Assembly: GCA_040003315.1 (NCBI GenBank)
Contig: JBDUCU010000108.1
Location: 1-9,772 of the forward strand
Origin: JACCZX01 sp040003315
GTDB taxonomy: Bacteria; Pseudomonadota; Gammaproteobacteria; Burkholderiales; Burkholderiaceae_F
Direction of reading: 5' to 3'
Length of the DNA: 9,772 nucleotides
Positions within the stretch are counted from its first letter, which is position 1. Each line of letters begins with the position of its first letter. Below the pieces are notes generated by a model that saw only the letters and a program-made list of their open reading frames with translations, was not told the origin of the DNA and made no database searches. Position numbers and translations under genes: made by a program. This document shows, piece after piece, positions 1 through 5,495 of the stretch.

Positions 1-10
1 TTACGAGCGG

Positions 11-124
11 TCAAAGCGTTACGTTACCTACCCCGCCTCCCACCATGCTTAGACACTCAACGGATAACTCAATAACAGCGGGTTGCTCGATTACTTCGTC
101 CTGCGCTTCGATAACTACTTCCAT
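11..124 (-). CDS. 37-aa double-glycine leader mini-peptide, divergent from the HD-GYP gene
   Basis: This short ORF is read leftward from an ATG at 124-122 to a TGA at 13-11. GGGAGGG at 135-129 puts a GGAGG core 5 nt upstream of the ATG. The product is acidic in its first half (E2, E6, D9, E10, E13, E19). It then carries L20, S21, L25, V28 and G29-G30-G31. Taking G30-G31 as the double glycine, the residues at -12 (L), -11 (S), -7 (L), -4 (V), -2 and -1 (G) match the bacteriocin/pheromone leader consensus LSxxELxxIxGG; the usual Glu at -8 is Cys24, with Glu23 next to it. Only VGNVTL follows the glycines, far too short for a pore-forming bacteriocin but reasonable for a signal peptide. There is no transmembrane segment or Sec signal. 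Leaders of this type are normally cut and exported by C39-peptidase ABC transporters; none is in the window. I do not recognise a named family. It could also be a RiPP precursor or an uncharacterised small protein. Confidence 0.68.
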   Translation of the reverse strand: MEVVIEAQDEVIEQPAVIELSVECLSMVGGGVGNVTL

Positions 125-128
125 GGTT

Positions 129-135
129 CCCTCCC
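129..135 (-). promoter_or_regulatory. Shine-Dalgarno site of the mini-peptide gene
   Basis: GGGAGGG on the minus strand, separated from the ATG at 124-122 by AACC. It is among the strongest SD matches in the window and is the main argument that the 37-codon ORF is translated. Confidence 0.7.
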
Positions 136-164
136 GCGCGAAGGTACTTAGGCCCCGAATTGGA

Positions 165-185
165 CCAAAAGCTTGCGCTTATTGG
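165..185. promoter_or_regulatory. Imperfect inverted repeat, possible operator
   Basis: CCAAAAGC at 165-172 and GCTTATTGG at 177-185 are complementary apart from one unpaired A, around a 4-nt TTGC centre. It lies roughly in the middle of the divergent intergenic space, where a regulator could act on both genes. No T-run follows on either strand, so it is not a terminator. Confidence 0.3.
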
Positions 186-250
186 CTCTAAACGGGATGA
201 ATCGGACGTGTAGCTTGTTTTACTGAGTTCATCCGATCTGCGGAAGTTAA

Positions 251-2104
251 ATGCTTGTTGCTGAACAGTCAATGACTGCCTGGGCCGATGTGTTGCCGTT
301 TGCGGACGCCACCGACCTGGCAGAACGCTTTGACCGGTTGAACGAGCGGTTACGTGATGCGCCAGTAACCGGAGATGGCTCGGAAATTTTTGATCTGGCG
401 TGGGATGCCTTTTCAACGCTAGCGGGCGACCCTGCTACGGGTGCCCGCGCGATGTGTCTGCTAATGATTTCGCGGAACAAGTATCTCCGAGGACTCCCCT
501 TTGACGGGATCGAGCCGGCAAACCAGGCCGTGGCCGTCGCTGAAAGAATTAACGACGACCTGCTCCTCGCAAAGTGCCTAAAGCTGTTAGGCCTGATGTA
601 TGCAGAAACAGGAAACTTCCCCGCGGCTATGACCTTCTTGACGCGAGCGTTGCCTATAGCCCGCCGCGCGCAAGACTCGGACCAAGAGTCTGGAATCTTT
701 GCCAACCTAGGGCTAGCGCACCAGTACGCCGGCCAATTCAGTTTGGCGATTCCTTGTTACGAGCGTGCCGTGGAGGTAGCCGGCTCGGATGCCAAAGTCC
801 GTTTGTCGCAGGTGGTACCCCTCGTGAACATAGCGATCGCTTCTCTGTACCTTCGAGATTTCTCGCGAGGATTGGCGGCCGCAGAGCGGGCGATCGAGCT
901 GCTGGCGGACCCTCGTGACGATAGTGAGCGCATGACGCGCGGCACTATAGAGTTTGCTTACACGCGCCTTCTGCTCGAAGTTCGCAATATCCCGTTAGCG
1001 GTCGAACGCGCCAAGCTAGCCCGGCTCCACTCAAAGGGAGCCGGCGCCCTCGGCGAGTTGTACGCCGAGATGGCCCTCGGCCTAGCCGAGGTGCATGACC
1101 CGGCCACTTGCGACATCGGCCTCTCTAGGCTTCAGCGAGCGATCAACGACAGCCGGCGGGGCGTCCCCAGCGCTTTGCGGGACGCTCTGGCGACGATCGT
1201 CCGGGCTTACGAGGTCGCCAAACAGCCGAATAACGCCCTGGTATTCCAGGAGGAAGTTGTCCGCTTAAACCGCGACAGCCGAGTAAAAAATCTGCTGGAA
1301 CATCACCATAGGCACGTTGTGCAGGTCAAGAAGGCGTTGGATGCGCGCGCCGAGGCTGCAATGGACCTACAGCAGCACGAGCTGCGGTTTCAGCGCTTCT
1401 CGATGCAGGATTTTGGCGAATTTACTCAGGTCTTGGAGCGCAACAGCGTCACTGTTGAGTTCCACGACGATGAAACCGGCGAGCATTGCTATCGGGTCGG
1501 GGCGATGGCACGCGAGCTTGCCCGCAAGATGGGCCTGGACGAGGAGTTATGCCAGCTGATCGACCTTTGCGCCCGTCTGCATGACGTTGGCAAGATCCGC
1601 ATCCCGGAATCGATTCTTCTGAAGCCCGGTCGGTTCACCCCGGACGAGCGCGCGATCATGGAGCGGCACTGCGAGTTCGGGTGGGAGATCATCGGCGAAG
1701 GCGGGCTTGGCCAGCTCTTCGTGGCGCAGGAAATTGCGTTTAACCACCACGAGAAGTGGGATGGCAGCGGCTATCCGCGAAAAATTCGCGGCGAAATGAT
1801 TCCCTTAAGCGCCCGCATCGTTGCGCTGTCGGACGTCTACGATGCTCTTACGCATCGGCGCAGCTACAAGGAAGCGTGGCCGATCGAAGATGCACTCCGC
1901 CACATCGGCGGCGAGTCCGGAAAACATTTCGACCCGCAGTTGACTGCGGTGTTTTTAGGGCTCGTCCCTGAGCTGCAAGCTCAGCATGGCAACCTCGACG
2001 CATTCCTCAGCGCCGAAGCGAAGAAGAACGACTTCATCATCAACCGCGCTCGCCTTGCGCGCGAACTGAACACCGATATCGCCGAGCTCGACGTTCGGCG
2101 CTAG
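251..2104 (+). CDS. TPR-repeat HD-GYP protein, predicted cyclic-di-GMP phosphodiesterase
   Basis: A 617-aa cytoplasmic protein with no signal peptide or membrane segment. Residues ~100-340 are helical TPR-like repeats, clearest at ~102-137, ~142-177 and ~183-217, with weaker ones to ~340. A charged, probably coiled-coil linker spans ~345-385. The HD-GYP domain covers ~395-575. All expected metal ligands are present: E408, H412, H444-D445, H473, H499-H500 and D528, plus K448 and the G507-Y508-P509 signature. Spacing agrees with the trinuclear-iron HD-GYP enzyme PmGH as I remember it. The family hydrolyses c-di-GMP to pGpG or GMP, some members cyclic GMP-AMP, so activity is predicted. The TPR half replaces the usual receiver or membrane sensor and probably binds a peptide or protein. 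The ATG at 251 follows GGAAG at 242-246; an internal ATG at 272 has no SD. It runs divergently from the mini-peptide gene and ends 6 nt before the convergent methyltransferase gene. Confidence 0.95.
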   Translation: MLVAEQSMTAWADVLPFADATDLAERFDRLNERLRDAPVTGDGSEIFDLAWDAFSTLAGDPATGARAMCLLMISRNKYLRGLPFDGIEPANQAVAVAERINDDLLLAKCLKLLGLMYAETGNFPAAMTFLTRALPIARRAQDSDQESGIFANLGLAHQYAGQFSLAIPCYERAVEVAGSDAKVRLSQVVPLVNIAIASLYLRDFSRGLAAAERAIELLADPRDDSERMTRGTIEFAYTRLLLEVRNIPLAVERAKLARLHSKGAGALGELYAEMALGLAEVHDPATCDIGLSRLQRAINDSRRGVPSALRDALATIVRAYEVAKQPNNALVFQEEVVRLNRDSRVKNLLEHHHRHVVQVKKALDARAEAAMDLQQHELRFQRFSMQDFGEFTQVLERNSVTVEFHDDETGEHCYRVGAMARELARKMGLDEELCQLIDLCARLHDVGKIRIPESILLKPGRFTPDERAIMERHCEFGWEIIGEGGLGQLFVAQEIAFNHHEKWDGSGYPRKIRGEMIPLSARIVALSDVYDALTHRRSYKEAWPIEDALRHIGGESGKHFDPQLTAVFLGLVPELQAQHGNLDAFLSAEAKKNDFIINRARLARELNTDIAELDVRR

Positions 2105-2110
2105 CGTCAC

Positions 2111-2908
2111 TCAATTCAAAGCGTTGGCGCTCCGCCTGCGTTGTTGCTCGAACAAGCACACGGCCGCAGCGGCGCTGACATTCAGCGACTCGATGCGAGG
2201 GTTGATCGAGATGCGCAGTCGTTGATCGGCAAGCGCCAGCGCGTCGGCACTCAAGCCCTGCCCTTCACCGCCAAACAGCCACAGAGTCGGTTGGCGTCCC
2301 CAATCGGTGGTGAATAGATCCACGCCGCGAGGCGCGTCTGCGGCAAGCACTTCTCCATCAAACGCCTTGCGCAACGCCTCCGGCTCGATCTGTTCGTGCA
2401 CCTCGAGCACGAAATGCGCGCCCATTGCGGCTCGCATCACTTTCGGTGACCAGACCGCGGCGCATCCGGGGCCGGTGATCGCGTGCCGCACGCCGGCGGC
2501 CGCGGCGGTGCGCAATAGCGCGCCGACATTGCCAGGATCCTGCACGTTGTCGAGATAGATCGCGTCAGCGGAAATTCGTTGCGGCCATGGCGCCGTTGCG
2601 AATTCGATCTCCGCCAGCGCACCCGCGCCATGTTCGACCGGCGAAATGCTGTCGTACAGCGCTGGCGCGAGCTCGAGCGTTTTGACGCCCGGCTTGGCGC
2701 TCACTACTTGGGAAACGTCGAGCGCTTCGCTTGACTGCTCCTGGCCGCGCAGCACCAGTGTTCGAATCGGCACCTTCGCAGCCAGCGCTGCCTGCAGTAG
2801 GTGAACACCTTCGATCAGGGTGCGCTGCGCCTCGCGGCATGCGCGCGGCGACGTCGCGAATTGTTTGAGCCGGCGATAGATCGGATTGTCAGTCGAAGAG
2901 ACACGCAT
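2111..2908 (-). CDS. TrmH/SpoU-family (SPOUT) RNA methyltransferase
   Basis: A 265-aa protein predicted to transfer a methyl group from S-adenosylmethionine to a ribose 2'-O of rRNA or tRNA. Residues ~1-90 form the small N-terminal substrate-binding domain, opening with the typical S-x-x-N-P-I-Y start and E33-G34. The SPOUT knot domain shows motif 1 at 119-135 (LDNVQDPGNVG then LLRTA), motif 2 around 153-170, and motif 3 at 211-220 (LFGGEGQGLS) with SLNVSAAAAV at 241-250. The ATG at 2908-2906 was chosen because it begins at the conserved domain start; the same frame is open to 3046 but that stretch is rnhB read out of frame. It overlaps the rnhB 3' end by 20 nt and is probably translationally coupled. 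In Burkholderiales a gene of this family commonly follows rnhB. The exact target nucleotide cannot be told, so no symbol is given. Confidence 0.93.
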   Translation of the reverse strand: MRVSSTDNPIYRRLKQFATSPRACREAQRTLIEGVHLLQAALAAKVPIRTLVLRGQEQSSEALDVSQVVSAKPGVKTLELAPALYDSISPVEHGAGALAEIEFATAPWPQRISADAIYLDNVQDPGNVGALLRTAAAAGVRHAITGPGCAAVWSPKVMRAAMGAHFVLEVHEQIEPEALRKAFDGEVLAADAPRGVDLFTTDWGRQPTLWLFGGEGQGLSADALALADQRLRISINPRIESLNVSAAAAVCLFEQQRRRSANALN

Positions 2909-3554
2909 CGTCTTCGGCCAGCAGGCGGACCGGCGCGAAGCTGCGCCTGTGCAGAATGCACGGGCCGAGTGCCTGCAGGCGATCGACGTGCTCGGGTGTG
3001 GCGTAGCCCATGTGCTGCGCGAATCCGTATCCGGGATGGATTGCATCGAACGCGCGCATCATGCGGTCGCGCGCGGTCTTGGCGAGGATCGATGCGGCGG
3101 AGATCGCGGGCTCGAGCGCATCGCCGGCGATGATTGCGCGTCCGGGAAACGGCAGCAGCGGCATCTGAGTGCCATCGACCAGCGCGTAGTGCGGCATCAC
3201 CTTCAGTGCATCGACCGCGCGCCGCATTGCCAGCAGGCGCGCCTGCAGAATGTTGATCTTGTCGATCTCGTCAACGCTCGCCTCGGCAACCGCCCATGCG
3301 ATTGCGCGTTCCTGAATGCGCTTGGCGAGCTGTTCGCGTCGATCGGGCCTGAGCACTTTGGAGTCGCGCAGCCCGTAGATGCGACGCTTCGGATCGAGTA
3401 TCACCGCTGCGGCGACGACCGGCCCGGCCAGAGGACCGCAGCCCGCTTCATCGATACCGCAGATCAGGCCAGCGGCGAGCGCCGTCTGTTCGAACAGATC
3501 GCCGGTGGTGCCCTTGCGCCGGCGCAGCGTCAGGCGAAATGCGCGAACTTTCAT
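2889..3554 (-). CDS. rnhB: Ribonuclease HII
   Basis: A 221-aa enzyme that cleaves the RNA strand of RNA-DNA hybrids and starts removal of single ribonucleotides from DNA. The four metal-binding acidic residues are present: D35-E36 in GIDEAG, D127 in ALVDG and D145 in AGDA, equivalent to E. coli D16, E17, D108 and D126. SAASILAK (152-159) and the C-terminal HRRSFAPVR (202-210) are normal. Unusual residues: C39 replaces the Arg of the GRG motif that reads the RNA-DNA junction (codon TGC at 3440-3438), A143 replaces the usual Lys before GD, and M182 replaces Lys in HKGY. About 20 residues precede the domain. The ATG at 3554 overlaps the lpxB stop as ATGA, and the 3' end overlaps the methyltransferase start. 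Identity is firm; activity may be altered by the substitutions. Confidence 0.96.
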   Translation of the reverse strand: MKVRAFRLTLRRRKGTTGDLFEQTALAAGLICGIDEAGCGPLAGPVVAAAVILDPKRRIYGLRDSKVLRPDRREQLAKRIQERAIAWAVAEASVDEIDKINILQARLLAMRRAVDALKVMPHYALVDGTQMPLLPFPGRAIIAGDALEPAISAASILAKTARDRMMRAFDAIHPGYGFAQHMGYATPEHVDRLQALGPCILHRRSFAPVRLLAEDDACLFD

Positions 3555-4696
3555 TGCGCGACCTCGAAGATCGCGTCGGCGACCAGGCGCGCGGTGTCGC
3601 GCTTCAGCGCTCGATGCATGTCGGTAAACAGCGCCACCGTTGCCTCGCGGCGAGGGGCGTCATGCAACCAATCGAGTACGGCGCGTGCCAGCGCCGACGG
3701 TGTCGCAGCGTCCTGCAACAGCTCCGGAACGATGAATTTGCCGGCCAGAATGTTCGGTAGTCCCACATAGGGAATCGTACCTTTGCGCCGCATGATCGCC
3801 GCGGAGAGCGCGGGCATCTTGTACGAAATGACCATCGGCCGCTTGAAGAGCGCTGCCTCGAGTGTCGCGGTACCACTCGCGACCAGCACAACGTCCGACG
3901 CTTCGATGCAATCGTGCGAGCGGCCGTCGATCACGTGCACCTTCGCGGACAGCGCCGGGTGCCGCGCGATGATTCGATCGATTGCGGTGCGCAGGCTTCG
4001 ATCGGCAGCGGCCAGCACGAACTGAATCGCAGGCATCTCCGCAGCCAGATGCGCCATCGCGGCGACGAAGACGGGGCCGATGTATCGCACTTCGGCCGCG
4101 CGCGAACCGGGAAGCACGGCGATCCATGCGCCCTCGCCTTTCAATCCCAGACGCGCGCGAGCTGCCGCCGCATCGGGCACCATCGGCACTATCGTTGCGA
4201 GCGGATGGCCAACGTACGCTGCGGGGATGCCGGCGTCGTCGTAAATTTTCTGCTCGAACGGGAACACGAGCAGCATGCGGTCAACTGCGCGCGCGATCTG
4301 CGGCAGCCGCTCGCTGCGCCAGGCCCAGACCGACGGGCTGACGAAGTGAACGGTGCGAACGCCTTCGTTGCGCAACTGCTCCTCCAGCCCCAGATTGAAG
4401 TCCGGCGCGTCGACGCCGACGAATACTTGCGGCTTCAGATCGAGCACACGCTTGCACAAAACCCGGCGCAACAGAAACAGGCGTGGAAGGTGGCGCAGCA
4501 CTTCGACATAGCCGCGCACCGAAAGCTCGCGAACATGGTTCCATGCTTCGAACCCGGCGGCGATCATGCGGTCGCCGCCCACTCCGATGCAGTGCATGTC
4601 GGGAGCGCGGCGCATTACTTCAGCGATGACGGGCGCAGCCAGCATGTCTCCAGATGCTTCCCCGGCGACGAACGCTATCGAGCGTTCGACTCCCAT
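3551..4696 (-). CDS. lpxB: Lipid-A-disaccharide synthase
   Basis: A 381-aa peripheral membrane glycosyltransferase (GT19). It joins UDP-2,3-diacylglucosamine to 2,3-diacylglucosamine-1-phosphate (lipid X), making the beta-1,6 disaccharide of lipid A and releasing UDP. Length is normal for the family (~380-390). Signatures in order: GEASGD at 12-17, VGVDAPDFN at 93-101 with the essential Asp96, SPSVWAWR at 120-127, FPFE at 145-148, VGHPL at 162-166, LPGSR at 195-199, ASGTATLE at 273-280, and LPN at 313-315. D96, R199 and N315 correspond to the functionally important Asp, Arg and Asn of E. coli LpxB. The ATG at 4696 lies 13 nt after the lpxA stop, with a weak CAGG before it. The 3' end overlaps rnhB by 4 nt. 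It follows LpxA and LpxD in the pathway; LpxC and LpxH are not in the window. Confidence 0.98.
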   Translation of the reverse strand: MGVERSIAFVAGEASGDMLAAPVIAEVMRRAPDMHCIGVGGDRMIAAGFEAWNHVRELSVRGYVEVLRHLPRLFLLRRVLCKRVLDLKPQVFVGVDAPDFNLGLEEQLRNEGVRTVHFVSPSVWAWRSERLPQIARAVDRMLLVFPFEQKIYDDAGIPAAYVGHPLATIVPMVPDAAAARARLGLKGEGAWIAVLPGSRAAEVRYIGPVFVAAMAHLAAEMPAIQFVLAAADRSLRTAIDRIIARHPALSAKVHVIDGRSHDCIEASDVVLVASGTATLEAALFKRPMVISYKMPALSAAIMRRKGTIPYVGLPNILAGKFIVPELLQDAATPSALARAVLDWLHDAPRREATVALFTDMHRALKRDTARLVADAIFEVAQ

Positions 4697-4709
4697 CAGC
4701 TGCCTGGCG

Positions 4710-5495
4710 TCATCGGATGATGCCGCGCTGCGAACCCTGCACGAATTCCTTCAGCGCGTTGATGGCCGGCGCCGACGGCGGATTCTCATCGGCCAGCGCG
4801 GTCAGCGCAGCAACTGCGTCGGCCACACTCAGGCCATCGCGATACAGAATCTTGTAGGCGCGACGCAGGAGGTTGATCGTGTTTGCATCGAACCCGCGCC
4901 GCTTCAGGCCCTCGGAGTTGATTCCGTGCGGCTCGGCCGCGTTTCCGCTGCAGACCATATAGGGTGGAACATCGCGCAACACGATCGCGCCGCCTGCTGC
5001 CATCGCATGTGCGCCGATCGCGCAGAACTGGTGAATCGCCGACATTCCGCCAAGCACGACCCAATTGCCGAGCGTGACGTGCCCGGCCAGCGTCGCATTG
5101 TTGGCCAGGATCGTGTGGTCGCCGACGATGCAGTCATGCGCCACGTGCACCGACGCCATGATCCAGTTGTCGGAGCCGATACTGGTCACGCCTCCACCGC
5201 CTGCGGTGCCGACGCTGATGGTGCACGATTCACGCACCGTGTTGCCATCTCCAATCACGAGCTCGGTATCTTCGCCGGCGTATTTCTTGTCCTGCGGCTC
5301 GCCGCCGATCGCGCAGAAGGGAAAGAAGCGGTTGTTGCGCCCGATCGTGGTGCGACCGCCGATGACGACATGCGACGACAGTACGGTGCCGGCGCCGACA
5401 GTTACGCCGGGACCGATCACGCAATACGGGCCGACCTCGACAGTATCCGCAAGCTCGGCCGAAGGATCGATCAGCGCCGAGGGATGAGCGCGCAA
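4710..5495 (-). CDS. lpxA: UDP-N-acetylglucosamine O-acyltransferase (TTG start)
   Basis: A 261-aa trimeric left-handed beta-helix enzyme. It puts a 3-hydroxyacyl chain from ACP onto the 3-OH of UDP-GlcNAc, the first step of lipid A synthesis. Hexapeptide repeats fill residues ~8-185 and a helical C-terminal domain follows (EGLKRRGF at 195-202). The catalytic His is H120 (AHDC), with H117, H139, H155 and H163 at the positions of E. coli H122, H144, H160 and H168. G168 aligns with E. coli G173, the acyl-chain ruler residue. S94-V95 replace the His-Arg of the usual TIHRGT segment. The first codon is TTG (5495-5493), immediately after the in-frame fabZ stop TAG, so no upstream start is possible. 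GAGGG at 5507-5503 sits 7 nt before it, and HPSALIDP begins at residue 4 as expected. Confidence 0.97.
   Translation of the reverse strand: MRAHPSALIDPSAELADTVEVGPYCVIGPGVTVGAGTVLSSHVVIGGRTTIGRNNRFFPFCAIGGEPQDKKYAGEDTELVIGDGNTVRESCTISVGTAGGGGVTSIGSDNWIMASVHVAHDCIVGDHTILANNATLAGHVTLGNWVVLGGMSAIHQFCAIGAHAMAAGGAIVLRDVPPYMVCSGNAAEPHGINSEGLKRRGFDANTINLLRRAYKILYRDGLSVADAVAALTALADENPPSAPAINALKEFVQGSQRGIIR

Larger units (their letters stand above)
125..250. promoter_or_regulatory. Divergent intergenic region between the mini-peptide and HD-GYP genes
   Basis: These 126 bases must carry the 5' control signals of both divergent genes. I found no convincing -35/-10 pair on either strand. Two dyads are visible: an imperfect 8-bp stem at 165-185 (CCAAAAGC, loop TTGC, GCTTATTGG with one bulged A), and GGATGAA at 195-201 against TTCATCC at 228-234 with a 26-nt loop. 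ATCGGA (201-206) can alternatively pair with TCCGAT (232-237). These could be operator or mRNA-leader structures. That both genes are controlled from here follows from their arrangement; the particular sites are guesses. Confidence 0.5.

Noticed and set aside
160..178. Possible sigma-54 promoter, TTGG...TTGC
   Set aside because: GG (162-163) and GC (175-176) are 11 nt apart instead of the required 10, and the -24 element lacks the usual GCAC.
198..227. 9-codon plus-strand uORF upstream of the HD-GYP gene
   Set aside because: It begins ATG AAT CGG and has no clear SD or attenuator-like codon run. Such a short frame is expected by chance.
69..416. 115-aa minus-strand ORF overlapping both the mini-peptide and the start of the HD-GYP gene
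   Set aside because: It runs antisense to the HD-GYP N-terminus, has low-complexity Arg/Ser-rich composition and no recognisable domain. The 37-codon ORF in another frame has a far better SD and a meaningful motif.
2136..2159. TTGTT/AACAA hairpin near the convergent gene ends as a terminator
   Set aside because: Only five A/T-rich pairs plus a bulged GC, no downstream T-run, and it is coding sequence of the methyltransferase.
2909..3046. 46-residue N-terminal extension of the methyltransferase
   Set aside because: The extension is entirely rnhB sequence in another frame, and the SPOUT family N-terminal domain begins exactly at the internal ATG at 2908.
2886..3770. 294-aa plus-strand ORF antisense to rnhB and lpxB, with a similar 268-aa one at 3914-4720
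   Set aside because: Same reason: mirror frames of conserved genes with no plausible start context or domain.
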